In this document: positions 27,456 through 36,540 of the stretch, in pieces
Position numbering within the stretch: the stretch's first letter is position 1
Layout of the letters: each line of letters opens with the position of its first letter
NCBI GenBank assembly: GCA_945861535.1
Contig: CAMAUZ010000011.1
Coordinates: 1 to 64,000 of the forward strand
Direction of reading: 5' to 3'
DNA length: 64,000 nt
DNA from: Akkermansia muciniphila
Lineage (GTDB): Bacteria > Verrucomicrobiota > Verrucomicrobiia > Limisphaerales > BJHT01
Made by a program: the position numbers and the translations under genes
The notes under the pieces: model-generated
Told to the model about the DNA's origin: nothing
What the model saw: the letters and a program-made list of their open reading frames with translations, nothing else
Databases searched by the model: none

Positions 27456-27540
27456 GTTTTTTTCGAGTTAGACGGCGTGACGGTTTTCAGAAAATGAAAT
27501 CGGTGGAGCGTGCGGGTGCCACGGTGTGTCCACCGAGGAT

Positions 27541-27915
27541 GGCAAAGGAATGGAGGCAAAGGAATGGGGAAGAGGGAAGGGATGCTCAGATTTCTGGGAT
27601 GCCGAGGTCTCATTTCTTTTCCCCATTCCTTTGCCTCCATTCCTTTGCCAACAGTCCGGCGTCGCAGAGAGCGACGCAGCGGTTTGAGCGGCGGGACGTC
27701 CGCCGCGACGGGGAGCGCACGCCGCTGGCGTGCTGTTTTCGGCGGCCCGCCGAAAACATCGTTCCACTAACTTTTTCGCGCGCCGGAAAAGGCAGACTGG
27801 GGAACGAGGGTTTGGGCGGGCCGCCCAAACCGGCACGCGGGCCGCGTGCGCTCCCCTTCCGGTCACGGGCGGCGAGACGCCGCCCGAACTCGCAGGCGAG
27901 GACGCCTGCGGTACG
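27541..27915. repeat. Block of inverted repeats in a 480-base gap
   Basis: Arms 27541-27571 and 27619-27649 are exact inverted copies of GCAAAGGAATGGAGGCAAAG. Further pairs follow: GCGGCCCGCCGAAAAC-type and GCGGGCCGCCC-type stems at about 27700-27860, then GGGCGGCGAGACGCCGCCC and CGCAGGCGAGGACGCCTGCG at about 27867-27912. No gene is seen in 27456-27935. Confidence 0.75.
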
Positions 27916-27935
27916 GGGGCGGCGACGGCGCGCGG

Positions 27936-29210
27936 TTATTTCTTCGGCGAGATGCACCAGAGGTGTTTGTAAGTGCGGAGGAAGAGTTCGCCGTCGGACG
28001 GGGCGACGGAGCTGTTCGAGGGTTCGCCGAGGGGGTTGAGGCTCACGAGTTCGAACTTGGGGATGGCCTTGAAGACAGGGCAGTCGCCGGCGCGGTTGAG
28101 GGCGTAGAGGAGGCCGTCGGCGAGGACGAGGGAGGACCAGTTCTCACCCGAGGAAGTGGAGCCTTTGATGCGTTCTTCCCACACGAGTTTGCCGGTTTTG
28201 AGTTCGAAGCATTCGGCGACGCCGGGGTCGTTGAGGATGTAGATGTGGCCGCCGTGGATGACGCCGGAGCCGATACGCTGCTTGGTGCGGGGATGATGCC
28301 AGAGGCGATGGGTCGCGGTGACATCGCCGGTGCCGCCGGGTTTCACGGCGACGCTCATGCCGCCGAAGCCGCCCATGCCGACGACGATGCCGTCGCTGAA
28401 AATGGGCGAAGTGTACACGAGCGGATTGAGGCCGGCGCAGGTCCAGAGCTCCTTGCCGGTGGCGGGGTCGAAGGCGAGGACGCGCTTGGGGAAGGTCATC
28501 AGAAGTTCGTCACGGTCGGCGGCGCGGATGGCGACGGGCGTGGACCAGGAGCCGTTCCAGACGGGCTTGGCGTCGCCTTTTTTCTCGCCGGATTCGCCGC
28601 CGGGTTCGTCGTGCTGCCAGAGGGTTTTGCCGGTGAGCTTGTCCACGGCGACGAGGAAGGTGCGTTCGCCGGGGCCGAAGTTCAGGATGCAAAGGTTGCC
28701 GTGGAGCATGGGCGACGCGGCGTTGCCCCAGATGTGGCGCTGTTTGCCGAGGTCGCGGTGCCAGAGTTCCTTGCCGCTGAAATCGAAGCACCACAGGCCG
28801 CCGGTGGCGAAGGAGGCATAGACGCGTTCGCCGTCGGTGACGGGCGAGGCGGCGCAATAGGGGTTGGTACCGTGGGTCAGCTCTTTCTCGACATTTTTCG
28901 CGCCGGATTGCCAGAGGAGTTTGCCGGTGGCGCGGTCGAAGCAGAAGAGCAGGCGGTCATTGCCGACGGATTGGGTGACGAAGACGCGGTCCTTCCAGAT
29001 GATGGGCGTGGAGTTGCCGCGCTCGGGGAGCGGGGTTTTCCAGCGGACGTTTTCGGTGGTGCTCCAGCGGGTGGGGAGATTTTTTTCGGAACAAACGCCG
29101 GTGCCGTCGGGGCCACGCCAGGCGGGCCAGTTCGCGGCGTGGGTGGTGAGGAGGGTGGTGCCGAGAAGGGCGACGGTGAGCAGGCGCGCGGCGAGGGCGG
29201 GTGAGTTCAT
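27936..29210 (-). CDS. Secreted PQQ-like beta-propeller protein
   Basis: 424 residues. A signal peptide (about 1-25) is followed by NWPAWRGPDGTG, the standard opening of PVC PQQ-like propellers, and repeated blades (DRATGKLLWQSGA, FDFSGKELWHRDL, DKLTGKTLWQHDE, DPATGKELWTCAG). No heme motif or catalytic dehydrogenase residues were recognised, so it may be structural or scaffold rather than a PQQ enzyme. Isolated gene between repeat blocks. Confidence 0.9.
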   Translation of the reverse strand: MNSPALAARLLTVALLGTTLLTTHAANWPAWRGPDGTGVCSEKNLPTRWSTTENVRWKTPLPERGNSTPIIWKDRVFVTQSVGNDRLLFCFDRATGKLLWQSGAKNVEKELTHGTNPYCAASPVTDGERVYASFATGGLWCFDFSGKELWHRDLGKQRHIWGNAASPMLHGNLCILNFGPGERTFLVAVDKLTGKTLWQHDEPGGESGEKKGDAKPVWNGSWSTPVAIRAADRDELLMTFPKRVLAFDPATGKELWTCAGLNPLVYTSPIFSDGIVVGMGGFGGMSVAVKPGGTGDVTATHRLWHHPRTKQRIGSGVIHGGHIYILNDPGVAECFELKTGKLVWEERIKGSTSSGENWSSLVLADGLLYALNRAGDCPVFKAIPKFELVSLNPLGEPSNSSVAPSDGELFLRTYKHLWCISPKK

Positions 29211-29312
29211 GCCCGCAGTGTGTAGCAGCGGGAGCGGGGTGGTTCAATAGAGCGATTCGGGGAAGTCGCTGCGTCGCTGCAAGGCGGCGAGATTCAGGCT
29301 TAACGACGCGGT

Positions 29313-29478
29313 CGGAGCGCGGCCTTCAGGCCGCAGAAACGTGCGATGTGTAACGGAGCGAGCGAATTCCCGGACGGCCTTTTTCCGACTCGCCAAGGCG
29401 TGGGTGGCGGGAAGCGGTCGGGTTGTTTGAAGCGGCCGTTGCGGATGGGCGCTTCTGCGGCCTGAAGGCCGCGCTCCT
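29313..29478. repeat. Palindromic cassette, family D, copy 3
   Basis: Arms 29313-29342 (GAGCGCGGCCTTCAGGCCGC) and 29451-29478 (inverted) enclose about 110 bases of unique sequence. It separates the PQQ-like gene start and the YjfB-like gene end. Confidence 0.88.
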
Positions 29479-29503
29479 GACGCCCTGACCGCATCGGTGC
29501 GGC

Positions 29504-29686
29504 TCAGGCGTAGGTGTCGAGCCGTTGGTGGCTGTCGGACGGGGGCGGTTGGTCGATGGACTCGATGAGCGCGGTGGCTTGCTGTTTCATCTGGTCCTGG
29601 GCCTTTTTGAGGACCGTGACGCCGATCTCAGTACGGGGATCGACCTTCGACGGATAGCCGCTGACTCCGGTTGTGCTGACGCTCAT
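29504..29686 (-). CDS. YjfB-family small protein
   Basis: 60 residues from the ATG at 29686. IGVTVLKKAQDQMKQQATAL matches the core of the YjfB putative-motility family. The longer open frame upstream is composed of repeat sequence and is not used. YjfB in Bacillus is a flagellum/swarming-associated protein, but no flagellar gene is in this window, and similar proteins occur in bacteria without known motility. No strong ribosome-binding site is visible. Confidence 0.65.
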   Translation of the reverse strand: MSVSTTGVSGYPSKVDPRTEIGVTVLKKAQDQMKQQATALIESIDQPPPSDSHQRLDTYA

Positions 29687-29790
29687 GCGCAGGTCATCGG
29701 CGGGGATGGGGCGGCGCTTGAGGAGAGATTTTATCCAATCGTTCGGTCGCGGTGCGGGGCGCCGCGGCGGCGGAGTTTTTCGGCCGAGGG

Positions 29791-30045
29791 GATTTGGCAG
29801 ACGAATAGGGGCAGGCGAATGGGGAGGGATTTCCCCGGACCACAATTCGCGCTGCGAACCCCTGAACCATGCCGCGACCGGAGCGCCGAGCACTCGGCCT
29901 GTGGGCGCGTCACCGACATCGTGCCGAGCGATGCTCGGCGCTCCGCTTCTTGGGGAGGAGACGGGGTGACTCGCTGAGTTTCATTCGGATACCTCCCCTG
30001 CCCTGCCCTTTCCCCATTCGGTTGCCCTCACTCGTCTGCCAAATC
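29791..30045. repeat. Two-layer nested palindrome
   Basis: The outer arms are 29791-29823 and 30011-30045 (GATTTGGCAGACGAATAGGG / ACTCGTCTGCCAAATC). The inner arms are 29880-29899 and 29923-29944 (GAGCGCCGAGCACTCGGC / GCCGAGCGATGCTCGGCG). It occupies the 450-base gap between the YjfB-like gene and the cytochrome/WD40 gene. Confidence 0.85.
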
Positions 30046-30138
30046 GGTTCCCGGTTTTCGCGCGGTCCGGCGTGGCGCCTAAAATTATTTCTGTATTTCC
30101 CCCTGTTCGCCGTCGGAAGCGCGAATCAAAATTACGCC

Positions 30139-31563
30139 ATGCGCCACTCAAATCTTTTTTCGCCGCCGATTCTTCTGCTCCTGCTGCTGCCGTGTTTACT
30201 CGCGCCGGGAGGGGCAGGCACGGCGGCGGAAAAGCCCGCGGGGGAGATCAGCTTCCGTCGCGACGTCGCGCCGATCCTGATCGCGCGGTGTCAGAGTTGT
30301 CATGATGCAAAGGTGTCGAAGGGCGGGTACCGGCTGGACACGTTCGAGTTGCTGATGCGCGCGGATGCGAAGAAAGGCGCGGCGGTTTCGCCCGGCAAAC
30401 CCGAGGCGAGCAAGCTGCATCAACTGCTGATCACCCCCGACGCGGACGACCGGATGCCGCAGAAAGCGGACGCGTTGCCGGCGGCGGAGATCGCGGTGAT
30501 CAAGGGCTGGATCGCGGCGGGCGCGAAGTTCGATGGCGGCGATGCGAAGCTCGCGCTGGTCGAGATCGTGCCGAGCCTGACGCATCCGGCCGCGCCGGTG
30601 GCGTATCCGGCGGCGGTGCCGGTGACGGCGCTGGCGTTCTCGCCGGAGGGCGCGGAGCTGGCGGTGTCGGGGTATCGCGAGATCACGTTTTGGAATCCGA
30701 CCAATGGGCAACTCGCGCGGCGGGTGGGGAATGTCGCGCCGCGCACGCAGGCGCTGGCGTTCAGCCCCGATGGCAAGACGCTCGCGGTCGCGGGCGGGCA
30801 GCCGGGGGAATTGGGCGAACTGCGGTTGCTCGAGGCGGCATCGGGCAAGCTGGTGAAAGTGGTTTTCTCGGCCGCCGATCTGGTGCTCGACGTGCAGTTC
30901 AGCACGGATGGCAAGACGCTGGCGGCGGCGGGCGCGGATGGTTCGATCCGTCTTTTCAATTTTCCTGCGGCGACGAAGAAGCTGCAGATCGACAATCACG
31001 CGGACTGGGTGAACGCGGTGGCGTTCAGTCCGGACGGCTCACTGCTCGCGAGCGCGAGCCGGGACAAGTCGGCGAAGGTGTTCGATGCGGTGAGCGGGGA
31101 GATTCTCACCACTTACAACGGGCACGGCGTGGGGGTGTTCGGCGCGGTGTTTTCGGCGGATGGCAAATCGGTTTTCACGGCGGGGCAGGATCGGAAGATT
31201 CACGTCTGGCTGGCGCACGACGCGGCGCAGTCACGCAAACAGTCGGACGCGAAGAAGCAGGCGGAGATCACGGGGTTCGGGAAGGAGGCGTATCGGCTGG
31301 CGCGGGGCGATGGGTCGCTGTTCTCGTGCTCGGCGGACGGGCTGATCCGCGAGCACGCGTTGAGCGATCGCAAAGAGCGTCGCACTTACCTGGGGCTGGG
31401 GGATTGGGCATACGCGGTGGCGGTGCATCCGGGCACAAAGCACGTGGCGGGCGGGGCGTTCAACGGGCGCGTGTGTGTGTGGAGTTCGGCGGATGGGAAG
31501 CAGGTGGCGACGTTTGTGGCGTCGCCGGGGTTGGTGACGGCGGCGGGAAAGCTCAAAGATTAA
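30139..31563 (+). CDS. Cytochrome-c (PSCyt1) and WD40 protein
   Basis: 474 residues from the ATG at 30139, chosen because it begins the signal peptide (LFSPPILLLLLLPCLLAPGG). The upstream open frame is repeat-derived. A planctomycete-type cytochrome domain has RCQSCHDAK with the YRLDTFELLM motif, followed by seven or so WD40 blades (VTALAFSPEG, ALAFSPDGKTL, NAVAFSPDGSLLASASRDKS, VFSADGKSVFTAGQD). It is a periplasmic protein presumably binding one heme. No partner is adjacent. Confidence 0.9.
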   Translation: MRHSNLFSPPILLLLLLPCLLAPGGAGTAAEKPAGEISFRRDVAPILIARCQSCHDAKVSKGGYRLDTFELLMRADAKKGAAVSPGKPEASKLHQLLITPDADDRMPQKADALPAAEIAVIKGWIAAGAKFDGGDAKLALVEIVPSLTHPAAPVAYPAAVPVTALAFSPEGAELAVSGYREITFWNPTNGQLARRVGNVAPRTQALAFSPDGKTLAVAGGQPGELGELRLLEAASGKLVKVVFSAADLVLDVQFSTDGKTLAAAGADGSIRLFNFPAATKKLQIDNHADWVNAVAFSPDGSLLASASRDKSAKVFDAVSGEILTTYNGHGVGVFGAVFSADGKSVFTAGQDRKIHVWLAHDAAQSRKQSDAKKQAEITGFGKEAYRLARGDGSLFSCSADGLIREHALSDRKERRTYLGLGDWAYAVAVHPGTKHVAGGAFNGRVCVWSSADGKQVATFVASPGLVTAAGKLKD

Positions 31564-31840
31564 AGCTCAAAGCTCAAGGGAAGTGGCAAGTGCCAAGCTC
31601 CAAGCAGAAGTCTCCCGATGTCGTAGGAGCGGTCACGCGAGTTCGGACCCTTTTCCGGGGCGCGACTGTGTGCGGAGCACCAGCCGCAGCACGCGGAAAT
31701 AGGCGGGAGCTGCGGAACTTCTCCAGCCGTTCCGCTGGCCGAGCGGCTGCGGCTGGTCTGCGACACAGCCGCGCTCCGCAGCCAGGGCGTTGGAATTTGG
31801 AACTCGGAGCTTCCCTTGAGCTTTGAGCTTTAAGCTTTGT
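31561..31840. repeat. Nested palindrome: family H around family G
   Basis: The outer arms are 31561-31582 and 31811-31839 (TAAAGCTCAAAGCTCAAGGG). Inside are family G arms 31661-31690 and 31745-31778. The gap 31564-31919 has no gene. Other family H arms are at 57585-57622, 58018-58050 and 63966-63989. Confidence 0.88.
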
Positions 31841-31919
31841 GCTTTTTTCCCTCGTCGGCGGTGATGGAAAACCGCGGCGGGAAAAAAGTCAGAGTTTCCT
31901 GACGTCGTCTCCTCCAAGC

Positions 31920-32687
31920 TCAGCGGAAAAAGCGGCCGCCGTTGATGTCGAGCAGCGCGCCGGTCATGAAGCGGCTGGCGTCGCTGGCGAGGAACACAAC
32001 GGCGGCGGCGACTTCATCGGCGCGGCCGTTGCGGCCGAGGGGGGTTTGCAGGCGGTATTGCTGCATCCGGTCGGGGCTGGAGAACACCTCGTGATGCCGG
32101 GTTTCGATGACGCCGGGCATGATGGCGTTGACGCGGACAAAGGGGGACAGCTCGCGGGCAAGCGTGCGGGTCATCACCTGAAGGCCACCTTTGGCGATGG
32201 CGTACGGTCCCGCGCCGCCGCTGCCGCCGGTCTGGACGGAGAGCGAGAGGTTGTTGATGACCGAGCCGTTGCGGCTCGCGCGCAGGTGGGGGATGGCGCT
32301 CTGGGTCACGAGAAAGGCGCTGGTGAGGTTCACATTCAGCGCCGCCAGCCAGAGTTCGAGTGAGCAGTCTTCGAGCTTGGTGCGGCTGATCGGGGAGCCG
32401 GCGTTGTTGACGAGGATGTCGAGGGCGCGGCCTTTCTCCATGAAGCGACCCACGAGATCGCGCGCCTGCGCCGGGTCGGTGAGATCGGCCTGGAGGATGA
32501 CGCCGTCGCCGTTTTTGGCGCGGATTTTGGTGAGCGCTTCGGTAGCGCCCGCGACGCTTTCGTTGCAGTGCAGACCGACGTAGGCCCCGGCGTCGGCGAG
32601 GGCTTCGGCGATGGCACGACCGATGCCGATGCCCGCGCCGGTGACCAGTGCGCGGCGGCCGGTGAGTTCAAATTTCGTCAGGTTCAT
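31920..32687 (-). CDS. SDR-family oxidoreductase
   Basis: 255 residues from the ATG at 32687. It has the Rossmann motif TGAGIGIGRAIA, NNAG, the catalytic Ser-Tyr-Lys region (NNLSLSVQTGGSGGAGPYAI, then AKGG) and a C-terminus SDASRFMTGALLDINGGRF typical of classical FabG-like SDRs. NAD(P) preference and substrate cannot be assigned. The longer open frame to 33011 is not supported. Confidence 0.9.
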   Translation of the reverse strand: MNLTKFELTGRRALVTGAGIGIGRAIAEALADAGAYVGLHCNESVAGATEALTKIRAKNGDGVILQADLTDPAQARDLVGRFMEKGRALDILVNNAGSPISRTKLEDCSLELWLAALNVNLTSAFLVTQSAIPHLRASRNGSVINNLSLSVQTGGSGGAGPYAIAKGGLQVMTRTLARELSPFVRVNAIMPGVIETRHHEVFSSPDRMQQYRLQTPLGRNGRADEVAAAVVFLASDASRFMTGALLDINGGRFFR

Positions 32688-32869
32688 GCGACAAGGTTCA
32701 GGCGAGCAATTGGGTGACTGACACCATGGGCCCCGACCGCCGGGCGCAGGGACCAACGCCAAGGGTGAATTTTCGGCGATGGCTGGCGCATGTGGCGAAG
32801 GTCGTAATGCGAGAAGAATCTGGGGGAAGGTCCGGGATTTTCCAAGCAAACAAATTGCAACCAAACATC

Positions 32870-32893
32870 GGCAGGGCCGATCTCGACCCTGCC
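32870..32893. repeat. Short hairpin in a 435-base gap
   Basis: GGCAGGG and CCCTGCC (32870-32876, 32887-32893) enclose a 10-base loop. The gap 32688-33122 has no supported gene; it is the upstream region of the SDR gene on one side and the 3' end of the Ala/Pro-rich gene on the other. Confidence 0.5.
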
Positions 32894-33122
32894 AATGGAA
32901 GCGGGACGCAACCATGAGTTGCGGCGCGGCGGGAAGGGCCGCGACGGAGATGAAGAAGCGCGGGTTTCCAGTCCGCTCACGTTGTGTGCGGCGGCCGAAA
33001 CCGGAGGGCAAGCACGAGCACGTCGGTTCACGACTTCAATCCCCTTGCTCACGCCGCCCCAACCTCACCTCGAAGTCATGTGGACGGCGTGAGCGCCCGT
33101 GCGCCGACTGCCTGGACACGGC

Positions 33123-33836
33123 TCAGAAGCTCGGCACCACCGCGGCGCGCTCGCCGGGGCGAACCGCGAAGTTCTCGCCGGCGGACCAGACCGCATCATT
33201 GAGCAGCACCTTGAAAACGAGCTGCTCAGCGGGTTGGTCGGTGGTCCACACCCACAGGTCGGCAGCGCGGCATTCCAGCGGCTGGCCGATGTCCCAGTCC
33301 AGACCGGCACCTTCGCCGCGGAGGGAAAGGTAGTTGCCGAAGCCGGCGTCAAAGCGGACCTCGATGGTGGTGACGAGGGGCGGGGCCTTGCGGGCGGAGG
33401 GACCGGTGAATTTATCCGGGGCTGGTGCGACGGCCGCAGGCGCGGTGGGCGCGACGGACACAGGAGCGGGAGCGGCCTTGGGCGCGGGCGCGGCGGGCGC
33501 GAGGGCAGTCACCGGGGCGGCCTTGGCGGGACCGGGTTTGGCCGGTGTCGGCTTGGACGCCGAGGCAACCGCGGCGGCGGGGGCGGCCTTCGGGGCCGGG
33601 GCGGCGGTGAGTGCGGGTGCCGCCGGCGGCGCCGGGACGACCGTGAGAGTGGGAGCCACTGTGGGGGCGGCGGAAGCTCTGGGAGCCGGGGCGGCTGTCT
33701 TCACCGGTGCTCGTTTGGGAGCCGCCGGGGCGGGTGCGGACGGGGCCTTGGCGACCACGACGGGTTTTGCGGCTGGCTGGGCTTCGAGGGTGAATTTCGG
33801 CACCGCTTTGCTGGCAGCGGCGACCGGGGCGGCCAC
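33123..33836 (-). CDS. Ala/Pro/Lys-rich protein with C-terminal beta domain
   Basis: 237 residues from a GTG at 33836. Residues 1-145 are a low-complexity AAPKAAPA-type linker. The C-terminal ~90 residues (TIEVRFDAGFGNYLSLRGEG, LDWDIGQPLECRAADLWVW) form a conserved-looking beta domain resembling a starch-binding/glycogen-recognition fold, seen with similar linkers in Verrucomicrobia. The same frame continues upstream to 33914 and, beyond an ochre codon at 33915-33917, to an ATG at 33950, so the true start is unclear. No signal peptide. Function unknown. Confidence 0.7.
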   Translation of the reverse strand: MAAPVAAASKAVPKFTLEAQPAAKPVVVAKAPSAPAPAAPKRAPVKTAAPAPRASAAPTVAPTLTVVPAPPAAPALTAAPAPKAAPAAAVASASKPTPAKPGPAKAAPVTALAPAAPAPKAAPAPVSVAPTAPAAVAPAPDKFTGPSARKAPPLVTTIEVRFDAGFGNYLSLRGEGAGLDWDIGQPLECRAADLWVWTTDQPAEQLVFKVLLNDAVWSAGENFAVRPGERAAVVPSF

Positions 33837-33950
33837 GCTTTTCGCGGGCGCGGCCTTGATGCCCTTCGCCGCGTTGGGCGCGGAGACCGGCGCTGCGGCG
33901 GTGGATTTGCTGATTTAGTTTGGTTTCAGTGTGGTCTTGTTCGATTTCAT

Positions 33951-34327
33951 TTGATGTCTGGTTTTGAACTCCAATGGCCGTTCTTAGACAGCGTGGGCTT
34001 ATAGCTGCAGCGAAACTGGATTCAAAGCTCAATCCGGGCCGTTTCCGGATAGTAACATGGGTGAAAGCAGGTTCGGTTCCATGCGGGACGGGGACCTTGA
34101 GTCCGAAAAATGGGAGAGATGGATTCGGGGCGCATCTCCGTTGCCGGCAGCCAACTCCCCATCTCACTGCCTCAGTGCGCGCTCAAGTTGCGGCTGAATC
34201 CCGTCGGGATATCCGCTGCGGGCACAACACGCGGAAGGAGCGTATCCAATGTCGGCAAGGGTTTGGTCCCTCGCCGCGCCCGTAATTTCCCATTGCTCAA
34301 ACCCCACCGCCGGGCCACAACCGCGGA
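33951..34327. other. Intergenic region upstream of the esterase gene
   Basis: No gene is seen. It contains GCGCATCTCCGTTGCCGGCA, which resembles the outer arm of the nested palindrome at 10213, here without its partner. It lies between divergently transcribed genes and must contain both promoters, but no clear promoter was identified. Confidence 0.4.
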
Positions 34328-36376
34328 ATGAATTCCCGCACGCTCAGTTGCCTGCTCGCCGCCTCCCTGCTCTCCCTGAATCTCGTCGCCGCCCAATCCC
34401 CACCGGCGTCCCCGCCCGCGACCAATGCGCCTTCCGACGCATTCCTGCAATTTGTCAAAGCCCGCGCCACCGAACTGCGCGGTGCCGACGCCGCGCCCGC
34501 CACCCTCGGCGATTGGAACCGCCAGCGCACCGAACTCCGCGCCAACTTGCTCAAAGCATGGGGCGGTTTTCCCACCGAACCCTGCCCGCTCAATCCCAAG
34601 AAACTCGGCGAATTTCAGCGCGAGGGTTATCGCGTCGAGAAGCTGATTTTCCAAACCCGTCCCAAGGTCTGGATGACCGCCAATGCCTACGTGCCCGACC
34701 GCCCCGGCAAACTCCCCACCGTCCTCTGCGTCCACGGTCACTGGCGCGGCGCCAAGCAAGACCCCGTGGTGCAATCGCGCTGCATCGGTCTGGCGAAACT
34801 CGGCTTCTTTGTCCTGGTCGTGGATGCCTTCGGCGCGGGCGAACGCGGAGTCGGCAAGGCCCTCGGCGAATACCACGGCGAGATGACCGCCGCCACGCTC
34901 TTCCCCGTCGGCCTGCCGCTCTCCGGCCTGCAAGTCTATGAAAACATGCGCGCCGTGGACTATCTCCTCACCCGCCCCGAGGTGGATGGCGCGCGCCTCG
35001 GCATCACGGGCGCGAGCGGCGGCGGCAACCAGAGCATGTATGCCGGGGCCTTCGACGAACGCTTCAAAGCCGTCGTGCCCGTCTGCTCCGTCGGTAACTA
35101 CCAAGCCTATCTCGGCGCGGCATGCTGCATGTGCGAGGTCGTCCCCGGCGCGCTGCGGTTCACCGAGGAATGGGGCCTCCTCAGCCTCGTCGCGCCACGC
35201 GCACTCATGGTGGTAAGTGCGACCAAGGACGCCTTTCAATTCTCCGTCGGCGAAGCCAAGAAGTCACTCGCACTTACCGAGAAGGTATTTCAAGCGCATG
35301 GCTATCCCGACCAGCTCCGCCACACCATTTTCGAGTCACCCCATGCCTACAACCAACCCATGCGCGAAGCCATGTACGGTTGGATGACCAAGCATCTCAA
35401 AGGCGAAGGGGATGGCTCCCCTGTCCCCGAACCCGCCTTCAAAACCGAAGACCCCGAGACACTCCGCTGCTATCCCGGCGATACTCGGCCGGATGATTGG
35501 ATGACTATTCCGAAGTTTGCGGCGACCACCGGCCGGGCGCTGCTGGCCGCCCGAGCTACCCCAAATTCGGCCACCACCTGGGAGCATCAGTCGCGGACCG
35601 CGCGTAGAGTCTTGGAGACCGAGGTCTTGGCATTGAATCTCTCGGATCGCGAGCAACGGGAATCTTACGGCAGCTCCGTATTCAAGAGCCAGGGAACAGG
35701 CGGCAATCAGGCTGTGCAGGGACTGGCAATCCTGCTGGATTTTCAAGGCGAGGAAGCAGCCGCTGCCAGCCCGCTGGCCAAGGCGCTGCTCGACGCCCGT
35801 TGCCAAGTCCTCGCGGTGCGCCTGCGCTCCACGGGCGCCGAATCCAATCCGCGAGATCAAATCGGCCGCGCACCAGACCACAACACCGCCGAGTGGTCGC
35901 TCTGGCTGGGTCGTCCCCTGCTGGCGCAATGGACCCACGAAGTCCGCTCCGCACTGACGCGCCAGTTGCAGGCCAGCCCAGGGACCTCGCAGCCGGTGAC
36001 CATCGTCGGCACTGGCCCCGCCGGCGTGGTCGCGCTCTGCGCCGCCGCGCTCGATCAGCGCATCACCCGCGTCGTCACCGTCGGCACGCTCGCGAGCTAT
36101 CTCACGGACGTTCCCTACGAAGGCCAGCGCCTCGGCATCATGGCTCCCGGCATTGTGCGCGACGTGGGTGACATCCAGCACCTCGCCGCCCTCCTAGCCC
36201 CGCGGCGGCTCATTATCGCCGGACCCGTCGCTGGCAGCGGCAAACCGCTCACGGTTCCGGAGGCTAAGAAGGACTTCGCCTTTACCCAAGCCACCTACCA
36301 CCTCCTCGACCGCGACGAGCAGTTCACAGTGACCACTTCCACGAACGTCACCGACCTCCTGCGGGAGCTGAAATAG
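34328..36376 (+). CDS. Secreted tandem alpha/beta-hydrolase (acetyl-xylan-esterase-like)
   Basis: 682 residues. A signal peptide (1-22) is followed by a complete alpha/beta-hydrolase at about 60-380: VLCVHGHWRG oxyanion region, nucleophile elbow GASGGG, Asp in VSATKDAF and His in ESPHAYNQ. The second half (about 450-680) repeats a hydrolase-like core (GLAILLDFQG, IVGTGPAGVVAL), but the nucleophile position is Gly rather than Ser, so it appears inactive. Likely removes acyl groups from plant polysaccharide. Located upstream of another secreted gene on the same strand. Confidence 0.82.
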   Translation: MNSRTLSCLLAASLLSLNLVAAQSPPASPPATNAPSDAFLQFVKARATELRGADAAPATLGDWNRQRTELRANLLKAWGGFPTEPCPLNPKKLGEFQREGYRVEKLIFQTRPKVWMTANAYVPDRPGKLPTVLCVHGHWRGAKQDPVVQSRCIGLAKLGFFVLVVDAFGAGERGVGKALGEYHGEMTAATLFPVGLPLSGLQVYENMRAVDYLLTRPEVDGARLGITGASGGGNQSMYAGAFDERFKAVVPVCSVGNYQAYLGAACCMCEVVPGALRFTEEWGLLSLVAPRALMVVSATKDAFQFSVGEAKKSLALTEKVFQAHGYPDQLRHTIFESPHAYNQPMREAMYGWMTKHLKGEGDGSPVPEPAFKTEDPETLRCYPGDTRPDDWMTIPKFAATTGRALLAARATPNSATTWEHQSRTARRVLETEVLALNLSDREQRESYGSSVFKSQGTGGNQAVQGLAILLDFQGEEAAAASPLAKALLDARCQVLAVRLRSTGAESNPRDQIGRAPDHNTAEWSLWLGRPLLAQWTHEVRSALTRQLQASPGTSQPVTIVGTGPAGVVALCAAALDQRITRVVTVGTLASYLTDVPYEGQRLGIMAPGIVRDVGDIQHLAALLAPRRLIIAGPVAGSGKPLTVPEAKKDFAFTQATYHLLDRDEQFTVTTSTNVTDLLRELK

Positions 36377-36408
36377 CGGTAAATCGGGCGCCCGCGAGTG
36401 TGCTTGCA

Positions 36409-36495
36409 GGAGACGACGTGAGGAGACTCTGCCCTCCTTTTGCCGAAGAACGCTGCTCCCGCGGAAAAGGTTAGAGACTCCCCACGTCGTCTCCT
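36409..36495. repeat. Palindrome (AGGAGACGACGTG type)
   Basis: Arms 36409-36430 (GGAGACGACGTGAGGAGACT) and 36473-36495 (inverted) lie just after the esterase stop, where the hairpin could act as a terminator. A GACGTCGTCTCCTCC half copy lies near 31898. Confidence 0.8.
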
Positions 36496-36540
36496 ACAAA
36501 AGCTGGCGATCAGCGGCAGCTCTCACTACGGTCCCGCCGC

